DNA from: CAILZL01 sp049840395
GTDB taxonomy: Bacteria > Pseudomonadota > Gammaproteobacteria > Steroidobacterales > Steroidobacteraceae
Direction of reading: 5' to 3'
NCBI GenBank assembly: GCA_049840395.1
Contig: JASGLD010000001.1
Span: 434,001 to 498,000, forward strand
DNA length: 64,000 nucleotides
Shown here: positions 41,713 to 50,235 of the stretch, in pieces
How positions within the stretch are numbered: the stretch's first letter is position 1
Layout of the letters: the number at the start of each line of letters is the position of its first letter
Notes under the pieces: model-generated
Database searches by the model: none
What the model saw: only the letters and a program-made list of their open reading frames with translations
What the model was told of the DNA's origin: nothing
Translations under genes and position numbers: made by a program

Positions 41713-41869
41713 GCCGGCGATGCTCAGTCGCCGCGCCTGAGTAAGAGAGCACCCAGAGCCTAGTCTTCGTAAGACGACCAGGATGCCTAATTAAGCTGCA
41801 GGTGCCGCTCGACCAGATCCTTGAGTGGGTTGGTTAAGTGTGTTTGCAGCGTAATTAGAGGTACTAAAG
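41713..41869 (+). promoter_or_regulatory. Structured 5' leader of speC, possible cis-regulator
   Basis: A predicted leader of about 157 bases. Hairpin 1 at its 5' end pairs CGGCGA (41715-41720) with TCGCCG (41728-41733). Hairpin 2 around AGTCTTCGTAAGACGA pairs GTCTT with AAGAC and is extended by CCT/AGG. It ends with GAGG eight bases before the GTG start. No known riboswitch recognised; structure and function are inference. Confidence 0.4.
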
Positions 41870-43093
41870 GTGCTACCCCGTGCGGCCGTGCAGGCCCTGT
41901 CTCATTTCTCATCTTCCTCCGACAACGACGCCACGCAGCTGAATGAAGCGGCTATCCGCTCGCTCGCCGCGCGCTTCGGTTCACCGCTGTTGATCCTCGA
42001 CTGCGAGCAGGTGCGCAGCCAGTACCGCGCGCTGAAGGCGGCATTGCCCGGCGTCGATCTGCATTACGCACTGAAGCCGCTGCCGCACGCTGCGGTGGTC
42101 GCCTGTCTGCGCGACGAAGGCGCGTTCTTCGATCTGGCTACCACTGGTGAAGTGGAATTGGTGAAGACCGCCGGCATTGCGCCCGAGCGCTGCATTCACA
42201 CCCATCCGATCAAGCGCGACAGCGACATTCGCGATGCGCTGCGTTACGGCGTCACCACCTTCGTGGCCGACAACCCGGACGAAGTGCGCAAGTTCGCCCG
42301 CTATCGCAAGAAGGCCGAACTGCTGATCCGCGTGTCCTTCCGCAGCCCGAATGCGGTGGTGGATCTGTCCAAGAAATTCGGTTGCGAGCCCGGCGCAGTG
42401 CTGGGCCTCCTGGAACTGGCGCGTTCGCTGGGTGTGCGCGTGAAGGGCCTGAGCTTCCATGTGGGTTCGCAGGCCACTGAGCCGACCAAGTACATCGAAG
42501 CCATCAACGCCTGTAATAACCTGATTGCTGAAGCGCTGCTGGCCGGTTTGCCCGCGCTGGAAGTGCTCGATATCGGTGGCGGCTTCCCGGTGGCATACGA
42601 CGCGTCGGTGCCAGCTATTGAAGACTTCTGTGCGCCGATTCGTGAGGCGTTGGCGAAGTTACCCAAGCACGTACGCTTGATCGCTGAGCCTGGTCGTTTC
42701 CTGTCCGCTCCTGCCGGCATTGCCGTATCCACCGTGATGGGTCGCGCCATGCGCGATGGCCGCTGGTGGTACTACCTGGACGATGGCGTGTACGGCTCCT
42801 ACAGCGGCCAGATGTTCGATCACGCCAAGTATCCGGTCTCTGCATTGAAGGAAGGCAAGCAGCTGTTTCCCAGCGTGCTCACCGGCCCTACCTGCGATTC
42901 CATCGACGTCATCGACGACAACATCGAACTGCCCGAACTGGAAATCGGTGATTTGATCGTCGGTCGCATGATGGGCGCCTACACCTGGGCTTCGGCCACG
43001 GATTTCAACTTCTTCCGCCGTGCCAAGGTGGTGGTGGTGAACGAGCGTCCGGCAGCGGAAGGTCGTGTGGTGAAGTTACAGCGACGACGCTGA
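41870..43093 (+). CDS. speC: Ornithine decarboxylase, alanine-racemase fold (group IV)
   Basis: PLP enzyme making putrescine from ornithine. 407 residues. K69 in the PLP loop HYALKPLPH, SFHVGSQ (H197), DIGGGFP, AEPGRFL (E273), and catalytic Cys 342 in GPTCDSIDVID. The first ~25 residues are a Ser/Asp-rich extension. Starts with GTG 41870 behind GAGG; no nearer ATG exists. Could also accept lysine or diaminopimelate-like substrates, but the CDSIDVID motif favours ornithine. Monocistronic with its own promoter and long leader. Confidence 0.92.
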   Translation: MLPRAAVQALSHFSSSSDNDATQLNEAAIRSLAARFGSPLLILDCEQVRSQYRALKAALPGVDLHYALKPLPHAAVVACLRDEGAFFDLATTGEVELVKTAGIAPERCIHTHPIKRDSDIRDALRYGVTTFVADNPDEVRKFARYRKKAELLIRVSFRSPNAVVDLSKKFGCEPGAVLGLLELARSLGVRVKGLSFHVGSQATEPTKYIEAINACNNLIAEALLAGLPALEVLDIGGGFPVAYDASVPAIEDFCAPIREALAKLPKHVRLIAEPGRFLSAPAGIAVSTVMGRAMRDGRWWYYLDDGVYGSYSGQMFDHAKYPVSALKEGKQLFPSVLTGPTCDSIDVIDDNIELPELEIGDLIVGRMMGAYTWASATDFNFFRRAKVVVVNERPAAEGRVVKLQRRR

Positions 43094-43102
43094 GTGCAGA
43101 AC

Positions 43103-43162
43103 GGGCGTGATGAATCACGCCGCTACGATACGGTAGATGTAGGGGCGCGATTCATCGCGCCC
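43103..43162. repeat. Palindromic repeat type D, copy 2
   Basis: GGGCGTGATGAATCACGCC, spacer with CGCTAC, then GTAGGGGCGCGATTCATCGC and GCCC. Each half is its own hairpin (GGCGTGATgaATCACGCC and GGGCGCGATtcATCGCGCCC). The remaining ~210 bp up to ycbK show no gene. Confidence 0.85.
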
Positions 43163-43373
43163 TTCTTCTTTGACGCCGAGTTTCCGCAACAGCTGTGTGC
43201 TTTTGTTGGGCCACCTGGGCATGGCTTGATCGACATTCTATGTGTTGCATCAACAAGTCATTCCTACATGCCCACTACGGCTCGCCCCGAGTCCCAAACT
43301 CCGCACACTTGCCTCTCAGGTGCTGTGGCGTTAACTTCGCTCATCCTTTCTTGCATTCAACCTTGCCAAACCC

Positions 43374-43952
43374 ATGAGCCGAGTGATCACCACCCAGCCT
43401 GAGTTGCTTTTGTCCCGACGCTCGCTGCTCGGTGCAATCGGTGGTGGTTTGTTGCTTGCGCCTTTCGCTGGTTTGAACGCACAGGCTTTGCTGCCTACGC
43501 GAGATAGCCGCACGCTGAATTTTGTGCATACCCACACCGGTGAAAAACTGTCGTTGAACTACTGGTGCGATGGCGCCTTCCAGGCGCAGTGCGTTGCGCC
43601 GCTCAATCGCTTCCTGCGCGATTTCCGAACAGGCGAAGTTGCCAACATCGATACCGGCCTGCTGGATATCCTGCACCAGCTGCAGGTGCTGTCCGATCGT
43701 GATGCCACGTTTGAAATCATCTCGGCCTATCGTTCGCCGCAGACCAACGCCATGCTGCGCAAGAGTTCCTCTGAAGTGGCCAAGAAAAGCCTGCACATGG
43801 AAGGCAAGGCCATCGATATCCGCATCACTGGTTTTTCAACCAAGAAGCTGCAGCAACTTGCTTTGGCGCATCAGCAGGGCGGTGTTGGGTACTACGCTAA
43901 ATCGAACTTTGTACACGTCGATACCGGCAGGGTGCGTAGCTGGGTGGGATAG
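43374..43952 (+). CDS. YcbK/DUF882 family Tat-exported peptidase-like protein
   Basis: 192 residues. Twin-arginine signal SRRSLLGAIGGGLLLAP (14-30), then a peptidase-M15-like DUF882 domain: IISAYRSPQTNAMLR, SLHMEGKAIDIR and FVHVDTGRVRSW, giving the His/Asp/His zinc site of D,D-carboxypeptidase-like folds. In E. coli ycbK sits next to the L,D-transpeptidase gene ycbB; here ycbB is only 2.7 kb away on the other strand, which suggests peptidoglycan work. Followed by a type B repeat in a convergent gap. Confidence 0.9.
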   Translation: MSRVITTQPELLLSRRSLLGAIGGGLLLAPFAGLNAQALLPTRDSRTLNFVHTHTGEKLSLNYWCDGAFQAQCVAPLNRFLRDFRTGEVANIDTGLLDILHQLQVLSDRDATFEIISAYRSPQTNAMLRKSSSEVAKKSLHMEGKAIDIRITGFSTKKLQQLALAHQQGGVGYYAKSNFVHVDTGRVRSWVG

Positions 43953-43958
43953 ATTGAC

Positions 43959-44044
43959 GTAGGTTGGGCTGAGTCTTCGAAGCCCAACATTCTTTGTAGC
44001 GACTTGTTGATGATGTTGGGCTTCGAAGACTCAGCCCAACCTAC
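43959..44044. repeat. Palindromic repeat type B, copy 2
   Basis: GTAGGTTGGGCTGAGTCTTC, continuing GAAGCCCAAC, and reverse complement, perfect over 30 bp, loop about 26 bases. Homologue of 25358-25438 with one changed base per arm. Occupies the convergent gap ycbK/44052 gene. Confidence 0.92.
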
Positions 44045-44051
44045 ATTCAAT

Positions 44052-44747
44052 TTATGGGGTTTCTTTGTATAGCCCTAACCGTATTTCGCATACATCCTCA
44101 CGAACCCGGCCATCCGGTACTCGCTTGAACTTCACCAGCGCTTCCCATGGCTGCGTGAATGTGGCGTCATCCACAAAGCGAATGCGCAATTCCAATTGTT
44201 GTCCCTTATTCGTCACGCGGTAGCGTTCAGTCATGCTCAATGCGTCGCTGTGCGGCAGACCAGAAGCATCGAGTAGCGTCATGTCGTTGTAGCCACCGGA
44301 CTCCACCACCAAGGTGTCACCGGTGATCTGCGCGGTGGAAGTGCCCATATAGGTTGGGCCGGCAACTCCCGGTTCTCCCGCTTTGACATCAATCAAACGA
44401 TGCAGACGATTCCAGGTGTAACCGACGAGAATGCGCTTCGCGGTTACTTGCAGATCGAAAGGCAAACTTTCTTCCCAAAGCAGGCGCGGATTGCCCAAGG
44501 GTTTGCATTGCAGACCGGGATCGTAGGAACGATCGCCCTTGGCCAGTTGCGCGATACGTTGTTCATAAAGTTTGCGCGCTTCGGGACGCAGCGGTGGCGA
44601 CTTGCCATCGGCGGTGCGTAATTGTTTGATCGCAGCGCCCTGCAGTTGCCAGGTGCCATTGAACTGCGTTTGATCGGCAGCGACAGCCTGGCAGGTGGCC
44701 GCCAGCGCCAGACTCAATGTACATGCCCATGTAGCGAAGCGATTCAT
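44052..44747 (-). CDS. Exported beta-rich protein with GTW/TLVVES pattern
   Basis: 231 residues with a signal peptide (about 1-23, ending AVA). Pattern FNGTWQLQG after the signal, then GDTLVVESGGYND, a MTERYR segment and FTQPWEALVKFKR. The GxTLVVE and ER features recur in the 278-residue protein two genes upstream, so the two appear to be paralogues. Function not known; similar exported proteins occur in multiple copies in Acidobacteria- and Steroidobacter-like genomes. Overlaps the DUF6152 gene stop by 4 bp (ATGA); last gene of the operon. Confidence 0.8.
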   Translation of the reverse strand: MNRFATWACTLSLALAATCQAVAADQTQFNGTWQLQGAAIKQLRTADGKSPPLRPEARKLYEQRIAQLAKGDRSYDPGLQCKPLGNPRLLWEESLPFDLQVTAKRILVGYTWNRLHRLIDVKAGEPGVAGPTYMGTSTAQITGDTLVVESGGYNDMTLLDASGLPHSDALSMTERYRVTNKGQQLELRIRFVDDATFTQPWEALVKFKRVPDGRVREDVCEIRLGLYKETP

Positions 44748-45127
44748 TTGGCCACCGGCGGTGTGAACGGAACATCGTTGATGGCGATGATCTTGTTGAA
44801 TTCGCCGCCGGGCGTGCCGTCCTTGCGTGGGCTCACCAATATCTTCACCTTCATGCCGGCCTGTAGCGTCTTGATGGTCCAACCGGAACGCACCAGCGTG
44901 TTGATGGAGGTGCCTTCCAGATCCCACTTTTCTTCACCGCCATTGCCATCCGGTACCATGACGATGATCCAGGTGTGCGGATTGGTCCATTGAAACTCTT
45001 TCACCGTACCGGTGACGGTGAGCTGATTGCCATGATCGTAGGCAATGCCCGCGTGATGAGCGTATGCGCCTGCGCTGCAAGCGAGGACGGCGCAGAGACT
45101 GATACCGATGCGTGATAACGACTTCAT
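44744..45127 (-). CDS. DUF6152-type exported protein
   Basis: 127 residues with signal peptide (about 1-23, ending AYA). Mature part has the DUF6152 look: HHAGIAYDH, LTVTGTVKEFQWTNPHTWI, LEGTSINTLVRSGW, GMKVKILVSPRKDGTPGG. A small OB-like beta barrel is likely. GAGG lies before ATG 45127. Seven bp from the upstream gene, 4-bp overlap with the downstream one: tight operon. Confidence 0.85.
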   Translation of the reverse strand: MKSLSRIGISLCAVLACSAGAYAHHAGIAYDHGNQLTVTGTVKEFQWTNPHTWIIVMVPDGNGGEEKWDLEGTSINTLVRSGWTIKTLQAGMKVKILVSPRKDGTPGGEFNKIIAINDVPFTPPVAK

Positions 45128-45134
45128 GTTGTCC

Positions 45135-45971
45135 TCAGAGATCGCGGCCATACACGCCGGGTTGATAGACCTGGCCATTGTCTTCGCAGATCCACTCCAT
45201 CATCTTTTCGTTGGGTCTGTAGTAAAGCGTGATTTCACGCGCCGCGCCGGTGGTCTTGCCATTGGCGTCGACATAGCTGACTTGATTGTGCAGTACGCGG
45301 CCTTCATCGGACTTGCTGATGCGTTCCATCATGCGCACGCCGGGTGCCAGTGATTTCATGCCACGCGTTTCCACCACCAGGGTGTTGCCTTCGAAATGTC
45401 CGATGGCTTCGCCATAGAAGCTGGGAGCGAGGTTGGGCGTGAAGCTGCCTTTGAGGAAGATGCGACGGATGTTGTGCATCTCTTCGGCCATCCAGGTGAG
45501 CTGATCCGCGGTCTGAATGATTTCCACCGGGCCATCGCCGCCCGAGGCCACGCCGCCAGAGGGAATGCATGCCAGCTTGGCGGATTGTTGCGCACGCAGG
45601 TTAAGCAGTGCGGCGCCTGCTACGGGCGTATCTGGAGGTGCATCACCTGGAGGCGGACCAGCGCTCATTCCGGCAGTTGAGCCAGAAGTGGCGTCAGGAG
45701 CAGGACCAGCGGATGAATTGGTGCTGCGTGCCTGCGCTTCACGCAATGCCATGAAGCGTTGCAGCGTGTTGCCGGCCTGGGTATTCCAGGTGCCGGTGAA
45801 ATCGCGCGCATCGGTCAGACCCGGTTCCGAGCTCAAGCCATCGCTTCTGAAGGCGCCACCGCCGGGCACATCGTAAACACTGATCTTGGCTTCATCGGCG
45901 GTGGGTCTGGCCACTTGTGCCCATACGGGAACGCCAGCCAGCAACATCGTGAAGAGCAATGAAGGTTTCAT
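45135..45971 (-). CDS. Exported protein with Pro/Gly/Ala linker and TLVVET pattern
   Basis: 278 residues, signal peptide about 1-18 (ending VWA). FTGTWNTQ follows, then a low-complexity Pro/Gly/Ala/Ser stretch (about 87-117; SSAGPAPDATSGSTAGMSAG). Then comes a beta-rich domain with GHFEGNTLVVETRGMKSL, MMERISKS and NQVSYVDANG. Shares FxGTW, GxTLVVE and ER motifs with the 231-residue protein. Function unknown. Third member of the four-gene operon. Confidence 0.78.
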   Translation of the reverse strand: MKPSLLFTMLLAGVPVWAQVARPTADEAKISVYDVPGGGAFRSDGLSSEPGLTDARDFTGTWNTQAGNTLQRFMALREAQARSTNSSAGPAPDATSGSTAGMSAGPPPGDAPPDTPVAGAALLNLRAQQSAKLACIPSGGVASGGDGPVEIIQTADQLTWMAEEMHNIRRIFLKGSFTPNLAPSFYGEAIGHFEGNTLVVETRGMKSLAPGVRMMERISKSDEGRVLHNQVSYVDANGKTTGAAREITLYYRPNEKMMEWICEDNGQVYQPGVYGRDL

Positions 45972-46009
45972 CGGTGTCCCCGCTCTGTGCATCTTAGTAA
46001 TACAACATC

Positions 46010-46492
46010 TTAATAGTACAACTCAGGATCGCTATTCTCAGGCAGGCCGGCATGCATATCCCAATGCTCGATGATCTTGCCATCCTTCAAGCGGAACAGC
46101 ATCCACAACTGATCGCCGACTGCATCGGGCTTGCCCTTGGCCAGGCCTTGCACAAACACGAAGTCTTCCGAAGCAACGATCTTCCTGATCTGGATGGACA
46201 TGCCGGCCGACTGCGGACCGCCGAATACGCGTGTCTCGGCGGCCTTCTGGCCTTCGAAATTGTTGTTCTCGATCACGCGGGCGCTGCCCATGTACTTGTT
46301 CTTGTAATCCTTGTGCACGTACTTGTCGAAGGCTTCGGCAGGTTTGTGCTGGTTGAATTCCATCTCGACGAATTCACGCACGATTTTACCGTTGGGTGTG
46401 TCCGCACCCTTCATATCGGTGGCGCCGGCGCCCCAGGCATTGGCGCCCAATGCGGTCAGCAATAAAGCGGAACGAATGACGAAATTTTTCAT
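46010..46492 (-). CDS. Exported NTF2/SnoaL-like protein
   Basis: 160 residues; signal peptide about 1-21 (ending WGA), then a SnoaL-type cone-shaped fold: VREFVEMEFNQHKPAEAFDKY, HKDYKNKYMGS, FVFVQGLAKG, WMLFRLKDGKIIEHWD. Soluble relatives include polyketide cyclases and ketosteroid isomerase-like enzymes; an exported one suggests binding or catalysis in the periplasm. AGGGG precedes ATG 46492. First gene of the operon 46492-44052. Confidence 0.85.
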   Translation of the reverse strand: MKNFVIRSALLLTALGANAWGAGATDMKGADTPNGKIVREFVEMEFNQHKPAEAFDKYVHKDYKNKYMGSARVIENNNFEGQKAAETRVFGGPQSAGMSIQIRKIVASEDFVFVQGLAKGKPDAVGDQLWMLFRLKDGKIIEHWDMHAGLPENSDPELYY

Positions 46493-46622
46493 GAGTATCC
46501 CCTTCAGGAAAGGCCGCCGCGATACAGTGATTTTATTAGCGGCCACGAGTTCAGCGGCCATGATGGTTGAGGCTCAGGCCTGCGTCAGAGCTCTTGTCGA
46601 ATCTTGACGCTCAATCCTGCCG

Positions 46623-46640
46623 AGTGCAATGAATTGCACT
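46623..46640. promoter_or_regulatory. Inverted repeat, possible operator of the exported-protein operon
   Basis: AGTGCAATGAATTGCACT: 8-bp arms with a 2-bp centre, plus a third half-site AATTGCAC at 46652-46659. About 130-165 bp upstream of the SnoaL-like start. No regulator gene nearby. Confidence 0.4.
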
Positions 46641-46707
46641 TGGTGGATGTGAATTGCACGAGACATGTCGAAGGCGCAGGGCCGATCAGGAGCCGTGCGC
46701 AGCGGTG

Positions 46708-48381
46708 CTATAACAGCTTCGCCAGCTTGGCATCGTAGTTGTAGATATCGTCGAAGAACTGCACCTGGCCCGCCTCGTTGGGCATGACGGTGCCATACAT
46801 GATGAGTACGGGAATGTTCTGCTTCAAGTTCACGCGTTGATTGGGTTGGCCATTCAGCGCGGCCTTGATCTGCTCCTCGTTCCATTCCTCGGCGGCATGA
46901 CGCAACACGTATTGAGCGAGCGCAGTGGGATTACTGACGCGAATGCAGCCATGACTGAAGGCACGGCGCGACTCGCCAAACAATTGCTTGGCTGGGGTGG
47001 AGTGTAGGTAGACGTTGTAACTGTTGGGCAGCATGAACTTCACCTCACCCAGGGCATTGTCATCGCCGGGTTGTTGGCGCAATCGCAGGTTGCCGGCTGC
47101 CAATTGCGCAATGTTTTCCGGCGTGGCCGGCACCACCGGCGAGTTGTCGCCTTGACCCTTCACCAATTCCATGTGATTGCGTTGCAGATAGGCGGGGTTC
47201 TTGTGAATGGCCGGCAGTATTTCGCGTTTCAGCAAATCGCGCGGCACATCCCAGTACGGACGAAACACCACATACTTCATGTCGGCCAGAAAAATCGGCG
47301 TCTGTGTGTGCGGGAAGGTCTGACCGACAATCACATCCATGCGCAGTAAGTTTGCTTCGCGATCATCGGCCGAGTTGAAGGCAAATAATTTGAACTGCGG
47401 TACGTTCACCACAATCATGGGTGATTGCAACGAAGGCAGCCAGCGCCAGCGTTCCAGCGTCAACTCGATCTGTTGCACTCGCCTGGCGAACGGTGTGGTG
47501 AGTGCGGCAAAGGTTTGTTTGCCCAGCGCACCATCGGCCCCCAGGCCATGGCGGCGTTGATAATTCTGCAAGCCGGTTACCAATGCGGCATCCAGCGTAG
47601 TGTTCTCATCAGGAGCAACGGCATCCTTTGCCAGATCTTGTTCTGCTACCAATAAACGACGCAGCGCCGGTGCGCCCTCATACATCTCGCCCGGCTTGAT
47701 GGAGCGCGCTTTGAAAGCGGGTAACTGGGTTAGTTCTTCGTCCACCGCCAGCAGACGATAACGCGCCAGCGCGGTCTTCAATAGTTGGTAGTGAAAGAAC
47801 TGCGGTTCGAGTTTGGCGATAGTAGCCGCAGCATCCTGGGTACTAGTCAGCGCCAGCAGGTTGGCTGCCAGGTCCAGCTCGCCGCGATTGGCGCCTAGAT
47901 TGAAGCCGGCCTTACGCGGATCGATTCGACCATAGTGCAGATGCTTGATAAAGCGCAACGTTGCCGTGCTGAGCCCGACATCGAATTGCGCGCGCAATCG
48001 CTCGCGACGTTCCGCGGGCAGATTGCTTTGCACAGCTTGTTGATTCAACTGGTAGGTCAAGCTCGTGCCGTCGTAGTCGGCGGCGCGCAGACCATAACTG
48101 CCGGCGCTACGCAGGATGGTCAACAGGGCCAGTGCTTGTGCAGTGGGCTGCTCCTGGTCGTACCACAGCGGCGCGAATTGGCGTTGTGAATAGATCTGTT
48201 GCAGCACTTCCTGTTCTGCATTTAGATCGCCTTGCTTGAGATCGGGATGCCGCTTGCCGGTAAGTAGTTCTTTGGCCGTTTCTGTGAAGTGGTCGGCCTG
48301 TTGCGCTTCAGCGCTGGGTGTGGCGAATAGCGCGACGTTCAACAATAGACTGAGGCAGAATGCAGATATCGAATAACGCAT
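46708..48381 (-). CDS. ycbB: YcbB/LdtD-type L,D-transpeptidase
   Basis: Forms 3-3 cross-links in peptidoglycan. 557 residues: signal peptide (about 1-27, ending AEA), a long helical region, a peptidoglycan-binding domain (LQNYQRRHGLGADGALGKQT), and the YkuD catalytic domain with SHGCIRVSNP (Cys near residue 479). The capping insertion typical of YcbB is present before the motif. E. coli YcbB is 615. ATG 48381 starts the signal peptide; the in-frame upstream start at 48411 is less likely. Divergent from comB-like with only 30 bp between the starts. Confidence 0.93.
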   Translation of the reverse strand: MRYSISAFCLSLLLNVALFATPSAEAQQADHFTETAKELLTGKRHPDLKQGDLNAEQEVLQQIYSQRQFAPLWYDQEQPTAQALALLTILRSAGSYGLRAADYDGTSLTYQLNQQAVQSNLPAERRERLRAQFDVGLSTATLRFIKHLHYGRIDPRKAGFNLGANRGELDLAANLLALTSTQDAAATIAKLEPQFFHYQLLKTALARYRLLAVDEELTQLPAFKARSIKPGEMYEGAPALRRLLVAEQDLAKDAVAPDENTTLDAALVTGLQNYQRRHGLGADGALGKQTFAALTTPFARRVQQIELTLERWRWLPSLQSPMIVVNVPQFKLFAFNSADDREANLLRMDVIVGQTFPHTQTPIFLADMKYVVFRPYWDVPRDLLKREILPAIHKNPAYLQRNHMELVKGQGDNSPVVPATPENIAQLAAGNLRLRQQPGDDNALGEVKFMLPNSYNVYLHSTPAKQLFGESRRAFSHGCIRVSNPTALAQYVLRHAAEEWNEEQIKAALNGQPNQRVNLKQNIPVLIMYGTVMPNEAGQVQFFDDIYNYDAKLAKLL

Positions 48382-48411
48382 GACCACATCATCGCCGATA
48401 AAGCATTGCAT

Positions 48412-49104
48412 ATGAAAGTTGTAGTAACCGATTTTGTTGTAGGTGCGCGTGCCGCACGTGGCATTGCCGTGGTCATCAATGTGTTCCGTGCCTTTTCCTT
48501 GGCGGCCTATGCCTTAGATGGTGGCGCGACCGCGGTGCTGCCCATGGACGATCTGGAGCGTGCTCGTCAGCTGAAGCGCGACGATCCGCGTCGACTATTG
48601 TTCGGCGAGCGTCATGCGCAACCGCCGCCGGATTTCGACGGCGGCAACTCACCCGCGCATGTCACGCAGCGCGATGTGCGCGGACGTGAGTTGATACACA
48701 CCACCCATGCGGGAACGCAGGGGTTGGTGAATGCGATGGGAGCCGATGAAGTGTTGACTGGCGCCTTGGTGAATGCAAAGGCCATCGTTCGTTACATACG
48801 CCGGCGTGCACCCGAGCAAGTGACGCTGGTACGCATGGGCTATGAAGCCGAAACACGCTGTACGGAGGATGATCTCTGCGCCGAGTTATTGCTGGCGAGA
48901 TTGTGTGGCGAGGATTATCCCACCGCCGACATTCGCACACGCCTGCGTGCTGCGCCGGCGGCCGACAAGTTCTTCGATCCTGCCTGTCAGCATTACGCGC
49001 CGCAGGCGGACTTCGAACTATGCACAGAGGTGGATCGTTTCGATTTCGTGCTCAAGCTGGATACGACGCAGTCGCCGTTGCGCTTGATGCGCATCGACGT
49101 ATAA
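48412..49104 (+). CDS. comB: ComB-family 2-phosphosulfolactate phosphatase-like protein
   Basis: 230 residues of the ComB fold. Signatures: VVINVFRAFSLAAYAL, GERHAQPPPDFDGGNSP, and HTTHAGTQGL. ComB hydrolyses 2-phosphosulfolactate in coenzyme M synthesis, but bacterial homologues are common without that pathway and the true substrate is unknown; no other com genes are here. ATG 48412; an in-frame TTG at 48406 is ignored. Confidence 0.82.
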   Translation: MKVVVTDFVVGARAARGIAVVINVFRAFSLAAYALDGGATAVLPMDDLERARQLKRDDPRRLLFGERHAQPPPDFDGGNSPAHVTQRDVRGRELIHTTHAGTQGLVNAMGADEVLTGALVNAKAIVRYIRRRAPEQVTLVRMGYEAETRCTEDDLCAELLLARLCGEDYPTADIRTRLRAAPAADKFFDPACQHYAPQADFELCTEVDRFDFVLKLDTTQSPLRLMRIDV

Positions 49105-49110
49105 GTTCGC

Positions 49111-50235
49111 TTACTTGCGTACCGCCGCTGTGAGTTCAAGCCGCAAACCAAATACCCAGGCATGGCCAACGCCGGCATCGAAACCGGCGTGCTCGACATA
49201 TTGAATGTCCGGTTGTAAGGACAGCCAGGGCGTGATCGGCGTGAAGTAGGTCAGTTCAGTAATACGTTCGTGATGAGTGGTGGCAAGCGATTGCGAGGCC
49301 TGTGCCTCGCGATATGGCGTGCCGGCCATAGCCGTACCCACTGCCAGCCCCAGTTGATCCGATGCGCGTCCCGGCAATCCGGTCATCACAATGCCGCCGC
49401 CCAGATAACTGCTAACAGCGTTGATATCGTCATTGGCCTTGCCATAGCGGATGTAGGCATTCAAACCGGTTGAGTCATCCTGCTGTGCCTTCAAGCGTGC
49501 ATCCACAAAACCGTAATAGCCGTGATTGTTATCGCGCTGGATTGCCACGCCGTCGGCATCAGTCGCTAGTAAGTCATCGAACTTGGCCGTGTAGCGCCAA
49601 TAACCCACAGCGGTGCGCAATCCAGACTCGGTAGCGATACCGGTTTCCGCCAATAACAGTAAACCATCGTGTTTACCGAACTTGATAGTGCTGCGTGTCT
49701 CGTGATCGGGATCGCCGGGTATGCCGTCGAGCACAGCCAGTTGCAAAGTCCACGGCCCGCGTTGATGCCAGCTACGAAGGCCCAAGCTGGTGCTGGGAAA
49801 AATCGATGGGCCATTCAATCCCGATTGTGAAAAGTCCGGAGCGATGCCATGCGATGGATTGATGAACAGGCCTGCCGTTTCAATCGTGTCGAATTCCGAA
49901 TTCACATCGTACAGGCCGAATTTGATGGAATTCTTATTCGCGCCATACAGCCATTCCGCCCAGCTCTCATACAGGCGCAGTGCTGCCGGTGCCTCGATGT
50001 TGCTGATACCTTGGACACTGCCGATCAAATCGTCATTGATATGTTGGCCATTGGTGAATAGCGTCGAGCCGTAAAAACTCAAGCTCGGCACGCCCAGTGC
50101 GGTTTCGCCGTTGACCGTTAGGCTCACTATGCCGTGATCCAGAAAACGATTGCCAATACCTAAGCCACCCTGGGCATTGCGCCACAACTCGGCGTCGAAG
50201 TCGGCGTTTACTTCATAGCTGGGCGGTGCCTCCAC
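49111..50235 (-). CDS. oprB: OprB-type carbohydrate porin, mature part; signal peptide out of frame
   Basis: Outer-membrane beta-barrel of the carbohydrate-selective OprB family. The 374-codon frame starts at GTG 50235 (VEAPPSYEV) with no signal peptide. It shows LRLYESWAEWLYG, SIKFGLYDVNSEFD, GLFINPSHGIAPDFSQSG, FPSTSLGLR, and a C-terminal strand ending near WVFGLRLELTAAV. Directly upstream in the same frame lies SILGAAFSRTSQAQP, a good signal-peptide end, but the hydrophobic core before it (TTLLAWILVV) is in another frame. One extra base around 50280 therefore appears to separate signal and barrel. Probably a broken gene or sequence error. Confidence 0.82.
   Translation of the reverse strand: MEAPPSYEVNADFDAELWRNAQGGLGIGNRFLDHGIVSLTVNGETALGVPSLSFYGSTLFTNGQHINDDLIGSVQGISNIEAPAALRLYESWAEWLYGANKNSIKFGLYDVNSEFDTIETAGLFINPSHGIAPDFSQSGLNGPSIFPSTSLGLRSWHQRGPWTLQLAVLDGIPGDPDHETRSTIKFGKHDGLLLLAETGIATESGLRTAVGYWRYTAKFDDLLATDADGVAIQRDNNHGYYGFVDARLKAQQDDSTGLNAYIRYGKANDDINAVSSYLGGGIVMTGLPGRASDQLGLAVGTAMAGTPYREAQASQSLATTHHERITELTYFTPITPWLSLQPDIQYVEHAGFDAGVGHAWVFGLRLELTAAVRK

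Noticed and set aside
43094..43402. 102-codon plus-strand frame after speC
   Set aside because: Runs through a type D repeat and into ycbK in another frame; no ribosome binding site or domain.
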